Positions 6,994 through 13,171 of a stretch of DNA of 14,217 nucleotides are shown piece by piece (position 1 is the stretch's first letter; each line of letters begins with the position of its first letter). Origin of the DNA: JBFHNV01 sp965365655 (GTDB taxonomy: Bacteria > Pseudomonadota > Gammaproteobacteria > HK1); NCBI GenBank assembly GCA_965365655.1, contig CBDUCN010000112.1, positions 1 through 14,217 of the forward strand. Direction: 5' to 3'. The notes beneath the pieces were generated by a model that was given only the letters and a program-made list of their open reading frames with translations, had not been told where the DNA came from and did not search any database. The position numbers and the translations under genes are program-made.

Positions 6994-8147
6994 GCGTCCT
7001 CCTCGCCGGCGATACCGAGCACCCGCTGCACCTCGATCGCCTTGCGCCGCGCGTTCTCGAGGTCGCGATCGATCACGGTGACGTGACCCATCTTGCGGTT
7101 CGGGGCGCTGCGCCCCTTGCCGTACACGTGCACCGAGACTCCCGGCACCGCCAGCGCCTCGCGCAGGCCGTGGATCACCGGGCGCCCGCTGCTTCCCTCG
7201 GCGCCCAGCAGGTTGATCATCGCCGCCGGCGACAGCTCCGACGTGTCGCCCAGCGGCAGGCCCAGCACCGCGCGCAGGTGCTGCTCGAACTGGTCGGTGA
7301 CGTTGGCCTCGATGGTGTGATGGCCGGAGTTGTGGGTGCGCGGCGCGACCTCGTTGACCAGCAGCGCCCCGGCACGATCGAGGAACAGCTCCACGCCGAA
7401 GATGCCCACGCCGTCCAGCGCCTCCACGGTGCGCACCGCCAGCGCCTGGGCCGCGGCGGCCGTCTCGGGCGCGATGCGCGCCGGCGCGAGCAGCATCTCG
7501 AGCGCGTTCACGCCCTCGCGGAACACCATCTCCACGACCGGGTAGCAGCGGGTGTCGCCGTCGAGGCCACGCGCCACCAGCACGGCGAGCTCGCACTGCG
7601 CGTCCACGAAGCGCTCCAGCATCGACGGCACGTGCAGCGCCTGCGCGAAATCGTCCGGCCCGCGCATCACCGCGACGCCGCGCCCGTCGTAGCCGCCGCG
7701 GCGCGCCTTCTGCACCAGCGGCCAGCCGAAGCGCGCGAAGGCTTCCCGATCCGCACCGTCCACCGCGACGAACTCCGGCACCGGGATGCCGTGCGCGGCG
7801 AAGTGGCGCTTCTGCTCGAGCTTGTCCTGCACGATCGCCAGCACCCGGGGCGCGGGGCGGATCAGATGGCCCTCCTCGGCGAGCTGCGCCAGCACGCCGG
7901 TGTCGATGGCCTCGAGGTCGAAGGTGGTGACGTCGCACGCCTCCACCAGCTCGCGAAGCCGCGCCGGGTCGTGGTAGTCGCCGACGATCTGGTGACCCGC
8001 CACCTGCCCCGCGGGCGAGTTGGGCGTCGGGTCCAGCACCACCGCGAGGCAGCCCAGCTTGACCGCGCGCGTCACCATCATGCGCCCGAGCTGGCCGCCG
8101 CCGATGATGCCTACCCGCGCCAGCGGGTACTTGAACGGCGCGCTCAC
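6990..8147 (-). CDS. purK: 5-(carboxyamino)imidazole ribonucleotide synthase
   Basis: PurK is an ATP-grasp ligase that makes N5-CAIR from AIR, bicarbonate and ATP. The 385-aa protein has the N-terminal nucleotide-binding loop VGIIGGGQLGRM (12-23), central ATP-grasp strands (QKARRGGYDGRGV) and the metal/ATP-binding blocks GIFGVELFL and NEVAPRTHNSGHHT. The C-terminal block HVYGKGRSAPNRKMGHVTV is also typical. Two in-frame GTG codons (8153 and 8147) are candidates; 8147 gives a better distance from a GGGG stretch at 8160-8157. Nothing upstream of them looks like PurK. Its stop overlaps the purE start. A 137-bp gap separates it from the gamma-glutamyltransferase-like gene upstream on the same strand. 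Confidence 0.95.
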   Translation of the reverse strand: MSAPFKYPLARVGIIGGGQLGRMMVTRAVKLGCLAVVLDPTPNSPAGQVAGHQIVGDYHDPARLRELVEACDVTTFDLEAIDTGVLAQLAEEGHLIRPAPRVLAIVQDKLEQKRHFAAHGIPVPEFVAVDGADREAFARFGWPLVQKARRGGYDGRGVAVMRGPDDFAQALHVPSMLERFVDAQCELAVLVARGLDGDTRCYPVVEMVFREGVNALEMLLAPARIAPETAAAAQALAVRTVEALDGVGIFGVELFLDRAGALLVNEVAPRTHNSGHHTIEANVTDQFEQHLRAVLGLPLGDTSELSPAAMINLLGAEGSSGRPVIHGLREALAVPGVSVHVYGKGRSAPNRKMGHVTVIDRDLENARRKAIEVQRVLGIAGEEDA

Positions 8148-8228
8148 CTGCACGGCCCCGCCCGCTCGCGCGGCACCCGCCGGCACGGCGCGTGAGCGCG
8201 TCGCCGGCTTCCCGCGACGTCCCCGGCA

Positions 8229-8242
8229 CCCGTCGCGACGGG
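8229..8242. repeat. 14-bp perfect palindrome upstream of purK
   Basis: CCCGTCGCGACGGG reads the same on both strands. It sits in the 137-bp gap between the gamma-glutamyltransferase-like gene and purK, about 80 bp before the purK start. It could be an operator, or a short 5-bp stem with a CGCG loop ending the upstream gene. It does not resemble the E. coli PurR box. In GC-rich DNA such palindromes can occur by chance. Confidence 0.3.
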
Positions 8243-8284
8243 GCGGACCGGTTCGGCACGATGACCCATGGCGCCCGGTCGCGC

Positions 8285-9859
8285 TCAGCCGGCGGCGACG
8301 CCGGCCCACGGCGACATGATGAACGCGCCGCCGCTGCTCTCGCCGCGCGCCGGATCGCGGGCCACGACGTTGGGGCACGCGTAGAGCACCGGGTACACCG
8401 CGTTGGGCTCGCGGTACACGCGGTGACGCTCGGCGAGGCGCGCCACGACGGCCTCGTCCAGGGACTCGAACGCGGTCACCCACGGCGTGCCGCTGACGTC
8501 GATGCGCGGCGTGTGAACCGCCTGCTCCACGCTCATGCGGTAGTCGACCAGGAAGGACAGGATCTGCATCACGGCGGCCATGATGCGCCGCCCGCCGGAG
8601 GCGCCGGCCGCAAAGCGCACGCCGTCGCCGCGCTGCACCGCCACCGGGCACATGTTCGACAGCGGACGCCTGCCCGGCGCGATGGAGTTGGGCCGTCCCG
8701 GGCGCGGGTCGAACCACATCATGCCGTTGTTCATCAGGATGCCCGTGCCGGGCAGCATCACCTTCGAGCCGAACACCGAGAGCAGCGTCTGCGTCAGCGC
8801 GACGAGGTTGCCGTCGCGATCGACCACGCTGATGTGCGTGGTGCACCCCGGCGCGCGGCGGTCGTCGGCGTCGCCCATCGTCGCGAGCCGCGTCTCGTAG
8901 CCGGCGAGCAGGGCGTCCGCGTAGGCGAGGTAGGCCTCGGCGTCCGGCGCCGCGCCGGGCGTGAACGCCGGCTCCATCGCGGCCAGCACCTGCTGCAGCG
9001 TCGGCCCGGCGGTGAGCCCCGGCGCGGTGAACACCCGCGCGCCGCGGTAGCGGCACGCGTCCGCGTCGCCGACCCTGGGCGCGACGGCGGCGAGGTCCGC
9101 GGCGCGCAGGAAGCTTCCCGCCGACTCCAGATCGGCGGCCAGCGCGGCGGCCAGATCGCCGCGGTAGAAGTCCTGCCAGCCGGCCTCCGCGATGCGCTGC
9201 AGGGTGTCGGCCAGGCGCCCGAGACGGATGCGCGGCACCGGCCCGCCCCACTCCCCCGCAGGCGCGAAGCCGCCCGGCAGGTAGCAGCGCGCGCTCTCCT
9301 CGAAGCGCGCCAGCACCGGCGCCGCGGCCGCGATCTTCAACGTCGCGTACCAGTCCACGACCATGCCGGCGCGCGCGCTCTCCAGCGCCGGCGCGATCAG
9401 CTCCGCGAGCGGCCGGGTGCCGAAGCGCTCCGCGGCCGTGGCGATGCCCGCGAGGTAGGCCGGCGCGGCGAAGGACGCCGGGCCGTGCACGTTGCGGTCG
9501 TCCACCACCGCGGGCCAGCCGAAGAGGTCGTCGTCGACGCCGCCCTCGGCGAGCGCGTAGAAGGCCGGGTCCAGGTCCAGCGGCGCGCGCACCCCGAACT
9601 CCACCGCGTGGCAGCGTCCGCTGGCCGCCTCCAGGTACAGCAGGTTGCCGCAGCCCCCGAGGCCGCTCATCCACGGCTCCAGCGTGCCGATGGCGAGCGA
9701 GGTCGCCACGGCCGCGTCGATCGCGTTGCCGCCGTCCGCGAGCACCGCGGCGCCGATCGCGCTGGCCTGGTGGTGCTGGCTCGCGACCAGCCCGCCAGCG
9801 GCGCTCACCGCCGGCTTCGTCACGGTCCAGGTCTCGCGCAGCGTCGGGGCGGGAATCAT
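8285..9859 (-). CDS. Gamma-glutamyltransferase-family Ntn hydrolase, cytoplasmic
   Basis: The 524-aa protein is a gamma-glutamyltransferase (GGT) family N-terminal-nucleophile hydrolase, made as a proenzyme that cleaves itself. The predicted new N-terminus is T340 in CTTHISVVDRDGN, with T358 at the same 18-residue offset as in E. coli GGT (T391/T409). R91 (EFGVRAPL) matches the substrate-carboxylate Arg, ASGGRRIM (420-427) gives the oxyanion Gly pair, and DGGNAIDAAVA (42-52) is the typical N-terminal block. Unlike E. coli GGT there is no signal peptide, and the S-S pair before M-S-P is replaced by S401-N402 with MCP after it. The substrate may therefore not be glutathione. The ATG at 9859 follows a weak GGA site. 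The gene diverges from nudF and precedes purK on its strand. Confidence 0.88.
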   Translation of the reverse strand: MIPAPTLRETWTVTKPAVSAAGGLVASQHHQASAIGAAVLADGGNAIDAAVATSLAIGTLEPWMSGLGGCGNLLYLEAASGRCHAVEFGVRAPLDLDPAFYALAEGGVDDDLFGWPAVVDDRNVHGPASFAAPAYLAGIATAAERFGTRPLAELIAPALESARAGMVVDWYATLKIAAAAPVLARFEESARCYLPGGFAPAGEWGGPVPRIRLGRLADTLQRIAEAGWQDFYRGDLAAALAADLESAGSFLRAADLAAVAPRVGDADACRYRGARVFTAPGLTAGPTLQQVLAAMEPAFTPGAAPDAEAYLAYADALLAGYETRLATMGDADDRRAPGCTTHISVVDRDGNLVALTQTLLSVFGSKVMLPGTGILMNNGMMWFDPRPGRPNSIAPGRRPLSNMCPVAVQRGDGVRFAAGASGGRRIMAAVMQILSFLVDYRMSVEQAVHTPRIDVSGTPWVTAFESLDEAVVARLAERHRVYREPNAVYPVLYACPNVVARDPARGESSGGAFIMSPWAGVAAG

Positions 9860-9873
9860 GGAGACATCCGTTG

Positions 9874-9887
9874 CGGACCGCGGTCCG
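9874..9887. repeat. 14-bp perfect palindrome in the divergent promoter region
   Basis: CGGACCGCGGTCCG is a perfect inverted repeat between the GGT-like gene and nudF. It lies about 20 bp from the shared -10 island: near the -35/-45 zone for nudF and downstream of the predicted start for the GGT-like gene. That position suits an operator. No known regulator site is recognised. Confidence 0.4.
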
Positions 9888-9905
9888 GGGTGCGAGGGGG
9901 GCGCC

Positions 9906-9911
9906 AGTATA
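9906..9911 (-). promoter_or_regulatory. -10-like hexamer for the GGT-like gene
   Basis: TATACT on the minus strand (5/6 match) overlaps the TATAAT of the opposite strand. It would give a 5' leader of roughly 40 nt. No good -35 is seen. Confidence 0.35.
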
Positions 9912-9913
9912 AT
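9908..9913 (+). promoter_or_regulatory. Consensus -10 hexamer for nudF-MOSC
   Basis: A perfect TATAAT in otherwise very GC-rich DNA, 33 bp before the nudF ATG, predicts a leader of about 27 nt. The -35 position (about 9885-9890) has no TTGACA-like sequence, so an activator or a weak promoter is possible. Confidence 0.5.
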
Positions 9914-9946
9914 CCGCCGCACTCCCGGGTCCTTGCGAGGCAGCGC

Positions 9947-10567
9947 ATGGCGCCGAAACGCGTCGACGTGATCTCCAGCGAGATCGCGTTTCAGGGTCAT
10001 TTCCGCGTCGATCGCCACTGTCTGCGGGTGGAGCAGCACGCCGGCGGCATGGGCTCGCCGATGACCCGCGAGGTCTTCGAGCGCGGCCAGGTCGCGGCGG
10101 TGCTGCCGCTGGATCCGGACCGCGAGCAGGTCGTGCTGATCGAGCAGTTCCGTCCGGGCGCCTGGGCCTGCGGCTGGCAGCCGTGGCTGCTCGAGTGCGT
10201 CGCCGGCATCATCGAGCCCGGCGAGACGCCGGAGGCCGTGTGCCGCCGCGAGGCGGAGGAGGAATCGGGCTGCCGGATCACCGACCTGTTCCCGATCGCG
10301 GCGCCGTTCCTCTCCAGCCCCGGGGCCTGCTCGGAGACGGTCGCGCTGTTCTGCGGGCGGGTGGACGCGTCGCGCGCCGGCGGGCTGCACGGCCTGGACG
10401 AGGAGCACGAGGACATCCGGGTCTACACCTACGGCCTCGACGAGGCGCTCGCGTTGCTGGAGGCCGGGCGAATCGTCAACGCGAAGACCATCATCGCGCT
10501 GCAGTGGCTGGCCCTGAACCGCGGGCGGGTGCTCGCGCGCTGGCGCGCCGGCGCGGCGCCGGCATGA
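9947..10567 (+). CDS. nudF: ADP-ribose pyrophosphatase (Nudix hydrolase)
   Basis: NudF hydrolyses ADP-ribose to AMP and ribose 5-phosphate, clearing a reactive NAD breakdown product in the cytoplasm. The 206-aa protein carries a complete Nudix box, G87-x5-E93-x7-R101-E102-A-E-E-E-S-G108, which binds the catalytic Mg ions. It also shares family-specific blocks with E. coli NudF: REVFERGQVAAVLPLDP, VLIEQFRPGAW, FLSSPGACSE, HGLDEEHEDIRV and the C-terminal NAKTIIALQWL. ATG 9947 follows GAGG at 9937-9940 with a 6-nt spacer, and the family N-terminus (VDVISSEIAFQGHFR) follows at once. Its stop overlaps the MOSC gene start (ATGA), so the two are translationally coupled. Confidence 0.95.
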   Translation: MAPKRVDVISSEIAFQGHFRVDRHCLRVEQHAGGMGSPMTREVFERGQVAAVLPLDPDREQVVLIEQFRPGAWACGWQPWLLECVAGIIEPGETPEAVCRREAEEESGCRITDLFPIAAPFLSSPGACSETVALFCGRVDASRAGGLHGLDEEHEDIRVYTYGLDEALALLEAGRIVNAKTIIALQWLALNRGRVLARWRAGAAPA

Positions 10568-11376
10568 GCCTGCGGGTCGCGAGCCTGAGCATCTACCCGG
10601 TGAAGTCCACCGCCGGGCTCGCGCTCGCCGACGCGACGGTGGAGGCCCGGGGGCTCGCGCTCGACCGGCGCTGGATGGTGGTGGACGCGGGCGGGCGCTT
10701 CCTGACCGGCCGCGCGCACCCCGCGCTGGTCACCGTCACCGCGCGGCCCGACGGCGCGGGCCTCGCGCTCGCCGCGCCGGGCCGCGACACGCTGCGCATC
10801 GCCGACGCGACCGGTGCCGGGCGCGGGGAGCGGATCCCGGTGGAGGTCTGGGGCAGCACGGTGCAGGCGGTCACGGTGGACCCGGCGGCGGACCGCTGGC
10901 TGGAGGAGCTGCTGGGCCTGCCGTGCCGGCTGGTGCACATGGACGCGCACGCGGCGCGGGGGATAGACCCCGAGCACGCGCGCCCCGGCGACGAGGTCAG
11001 CTTCGCCGACGGCTATCCGTTGTTGCTGATCGGCGAGGCGTCGCTGGCCGATCTCGCCAGCCGCACGCCCGGCTCCCCCGACATGCGCCGCTTCCGCCCG
11101 AACGTCACCGTGGCCGGCGGCGCGCCGTTCGCCGAGGACGGCTGGCGGCGGCTGCGCATCGGCGCGGTGGAGTTCGACGTGCCGAAGCCGTGCGACCGCT
11201 GCGTGATGACCACCATCGACCCGGACACCGGCGTGCCCGACGCGGGCCGCGAGCCGCTGTTGACCCTGAGCCGCTACCGCCGCGATCGGACGCGCGGGAT
11301 CCTGTTCGGCGTGAACCTGATCCCGCGGGGCGTCGGAACGGTGAGCGTCGGGGATCCGGTGGAGATCCTCGACTGA
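10564..11376 (+). CDS. MOSC-domain protein (YcbX/mARC-like, without ferredoxin domain)
   Basis: The 270-aa protein has an N-terminal MOSC beta-barrel (LSIYPVKSTAGLALADA, RGLALDRRWMVVD, LTGRAHPALV) and the MOSC domain proper. The latter carries FRPNVTVAGGAPFAEDGW (177-194) and the KPCDRCVMTTIDPDTG block (208-223). In YcbX and mitochondrial mARC the second Cys of this block (here C213) binds the molybdenum cofactor, so an N-hydroxylated compound reductase role is plausible. E. coli YcbX has an extra C-terminal 2Fe-2S ferredoxin domain that is absent here, so an external electron donor would be needed. The ATG at 10564 overlaps the nudF stop; no separate Shine-Dalgarno is seen. Confidence 0.9.
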   Translation: MSLRVASLSIYPVKSTAGLALADATVEARGLALDRRWMVVDAGGRFLTGRAHPALVTVTARPDGAGLALAAPGRDTLRIADATGAGRGERIPVEVWGSTVQAVTVDPAADRWLEELLGLPCRLVHMDAHAARGIDPEHARPGDEVSFADGYPLLLIGEASLADLASRTPGSPDMRRFRPNVTVAGGAPFAEDGWRRLRIGAVEFDVPKPCDRCVMTTIDPDTGVPDAGREPLLTLSRYRRDRTRGILFGVNLIPRGVGTVSVGDPVEILD

Positions 11377-11381
11377 GATCT

Positions 11382-11396
11382 GGTGAAGCGTTCACC
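11382..11396. repeat. Inverted repeat just after the MOSC gene
   Basis: GGTGAA-GCG-TTCACC starts 6 bp after the MOSC stop. It may be a small terminator hairpin (6-bp arms, 3-nt loop, no T-run) or a protein-binding site upstream of the Anbu gene. Confidence 0.3.
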
Positions 11397-11477
11397 GCGC
11401 CTGCCGCGACGCCGCCCGCACCGGGCCGCCGCGACCGGCCGCCGCGGAAGCGCTGCGCCCGCGTCACGTCCCAGCGC

Positions 11478-11483
11478 TATCAT
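11478..11483 (+). promoter_or_regulatory. -10-like hexamer directly before the Anbu start
   Basis: TATCAT (5/6) ends 8 bp before the ATG at 11492, the same spacing as at the acyltransferase gene. No Shine-Dalgarno separates them, so a leaderless transcript is likely. No -35 match is evident. Confidence 0.45.
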
Positions 11484-11491
11484 TGCCGGCC

Positions 11492-12259
11492 ATGACCTAC
11501 TGCCTCGCGATGAAGCTGGACGCCGGCCTCGTGTTCGCGGCGGACACGCGCACCAGCGCCGGGGTGGACTACGTCACCGCCTACGGCAAGCTGCACGTGT
11601 TCGCGCCGGGCGACGACCGGCTGTTCGTGCTGCTGTCGGCGGGCAACCTGGGCAACACCCAGGAGATGGTGGACGTGCTGCGCCAGGAGGTCACTGACCG
11701 GGCCTCGCCCGGTCTCGCGACGGTGCGCCACATCAGCGACGCCGCGCGGCACGTCGGCGACGTCAGCGTGCGGGTACAGAACCGACACCGTGACGCGCTG
11801 GGCAGCGCCGGCATCAGCGGCGACGTGTCGCTGATCCTGGGCGGCCAGATCCGCGGCGGCGCGCACGAGATCTTCCTGATCTACCCGCAGGGCAACTACA
11901 TCCACGCGTCGCGGCAGACGCCGTACCTGCAGATCGGCGAGAGCAAGTACGGCAAGCCGATGCTGGACCGGGTGCTGCGCGCCGACACCACGCTGGAGGA
12001 CGGCGCGCGCCTCGCGCTGGTGTCGCTGGACGCGACCATGCGCTCCAACGTGAGCGTGGGTCCGCCCTTCGACCTCGGCATCTACCCTCGCGACGGCTTC
12101 GCGCTGGCGCGCAACGAGCGCATCCAGGTGGACTCCGACTTCTACCGCCGCTTCCGCCTCGCGTGGCAGGACGGGCTCGAGACGGCCTTCCGCGGCCTGC
12201 CCCCGTTCGACTGGGAAGCGACGCAGCCCGATCGGATCGAGCGCAGCGCCGGCTCGTGA
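11492..12259 (+). CDS. Anbu-type proteasome-like peptidase
   Basis: This 255-aa protein matches Anbu (ancestral beta subunit), a bacterial Ntn hydrolase related to HslV and the 20S proteasome. After Met removal Thr1 would be the nucleophile (MTYCLAMKLDAGLVFAADTR). Asp17 (FAADTRTSAGVD) and Lys32 (AYGKLHVF) are at proteasome-like positions. Other typical blocks are VLLSAGNLGNTQ, SGDVSLILGGQI, EIFLIYPQGNYI and ESKYGKPMLDRVL. The ATG at 11492 is required to expose the Thr; a TTG at 11483 in the same frame would hide it. The protein has no signal peptide. Anbu assembles into a cytoplasmic helical or ring particle in studied species; its substrates are unknown. The stop overlaps the sodium-channel GTG start (GTGA). 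Its common partners (alpha-E, circularly permuted ATP-grasp, transglutaminase-like protein) are not in this window. Confidence 0.93.
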   Translation: MTYCLAMKLDAGLVFAADTRTSAGVDYVTAYGKLHVFAPGDDRLFVLLSAGNLGNTQEMVDVLRQEVTDRASPGLATVRHISDAARHVGDVSVRVQNRHRDALGSAGISGDVSLILGGQIRGGAHEIFLIYPQGNYIHASRQTPYLQIGESKYGKPMLDRVLRADTTLEDGARLALVSLDATMRSNVSVGPPFDLGIYPRDGFALARNERIQVDSDFYRRFRLAWQDGLETAFRGLPPFDWEATQPDRIERSAGS

Positions 12260-13089
12260 GCACGCCGTCGCCCTGGCGCGCGCGGCTGCTCGCCGTCACC
12301 GACGCGCCGCGCTTCCAGCGCTTCATCATCGCGCTGATCGTGATCAACGCGGTGATCCTGGGCCTCGAGACCTCGCCGACCGCGATGGCCCATGCGGGAA
12401 GCGTGCTCCTGGCAGTGGACGCCGTCATCCTGGCCGTGTTCGTGGCCGAGATCGCGATGCGCATCGGGGCCCACGGCGGCGCCTTCTTCCGCGACCCGTG
12501 GAGCCTGTTCGACACCTTCGTGGTCGGCATCGCGCTGGTGCCGGCCAGCGAGGGCTTCGCCGTCCTGCGCGCGCTGCGGGTGCTGAGGGTGCTGCGCATC
12601 GCGAGCGCGGTGCCGCGCATGCGGCGTGTGATCGGCGCGCTGCTGGACTCCCTGCCGGGACTGGGTTCCGTGGTGTCGATCCTGCTGCTGGTGTTCTACG
12701 TCGCCGGCGTGATGGCGACGAAGCTGTTCGGCGACGGCTTCCCCGAGTGGTTCGGCAGCCTCCCCCGCAGCCTCTACTCGCTGTTCCAGATCATGACGCT
12801 CGAGAGCTGGTCGATGGGCATCGTGCGACCCGTGATGGCCGTGTACCCCTATGCGTGGGCGTTCTTCGTGCCGTTCATCCTGATCGCCACGTTCACGATG
12901 CTGAACCTGTTCATCGCCGTCGTCGTGAACGCGATGCAGTCGCGCTACCACGAGGAGGAGGCCGCGGAGGCCGAGGCCGCGCACGCCGAACGCGGAGAGA
13001 TGCTCGCGGAGCTGCGCGCGCTGCGCACCGAGGTGGCCGCGCTCAGCGAGGCGCTGGCGAACGGCGCCGGCAAGCGGCGCGACGGCTGA
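12256..13089 (+). CDS. Bacterial voltage-gated sodium channel (NaChBac/NavAb family)
   Basis: This 277-aa inner-membrane protein has one six-helix domain and should form a homotetrameric Na+ channel. S1 is about 20-37, S2 49-70 (with E65) and S3 83-97 (WSLFDTFVVGIAL). S4 (103-117) carries four gating arginines R105, R108, R111 and R114 at three-residue steps. S5 is about 128-154. The pore loop has the selectivity filter TLESWSM (181-187, key E183), identical to NavAb and NavMs. S6 is about 202-228 with MLNLFIAVVVNAM. The C-terminus (about 232-270) is an acidic neck followed by a likely coiled coil (EMLAELRALRTEVAALSEAL) that would hold the tetramer. The GTG start at 12256 overlaps the Anbu stop. 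Possible roles are pH or sodium homeostasis and motility. Confidence 0.95.
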   Translation: MSTPSPWRARLLAVTDAPRFQRFIIALIVINAVILGLETSPTAMAHAGSVLLAVDAVILAVFVAEIAMRIGAHGGAFFRDPWSLFDTFVVGIALVPASEGFAVLRALRVLRVLRIASAVPRMRRVIGALLDSLPGLGSVVSILLLVFYVAGVMATKLFGDGFPEWFGSLPRSLYSLFQIMTLESWSMGIVRPVMAVYPYAWAFFVPFILIATFTMLNLFIAVVVNAMQSRYHEEEAAEAEAAHAERGEMLAELRALRTEVAALSEALANGAGKRRDG

Positions 13090-13101
13090 TGGACGACATC
13101 C

Positions 13102-13153
13102 GGGCGCGCCGGCGCCCCGTCAGCGCACCCGGCGCGGCGGCGCCCGCCGCCGC
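13102..13153. terminator. Two GC hairpins in the convergent gap after the sodium-channel gene
   Basis: GGGCGC (13102-13107) pairs with GCGCCC (13112-13117) over a GCCG loop, and GCGGCGG (13134-13140) pairs with CCGCCGC (13147-13153). They fill the 82-bp gap between two convergent genes, where bidirectional termination is expected. Neither is followed by a T-run. Confidence 0.35.
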
Positions 13154-13171
13154 CCGGCATGCGCGCGGCGA

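Noticed and set aside
8192..9946. Plus-strand frame running upstream into nudF
   Set aside because: It is only the open extension of the nudF frame across the antisense of the GGT-like gene. NudF homology, the ribosome site and the TATAAT all point to the start at 9947.
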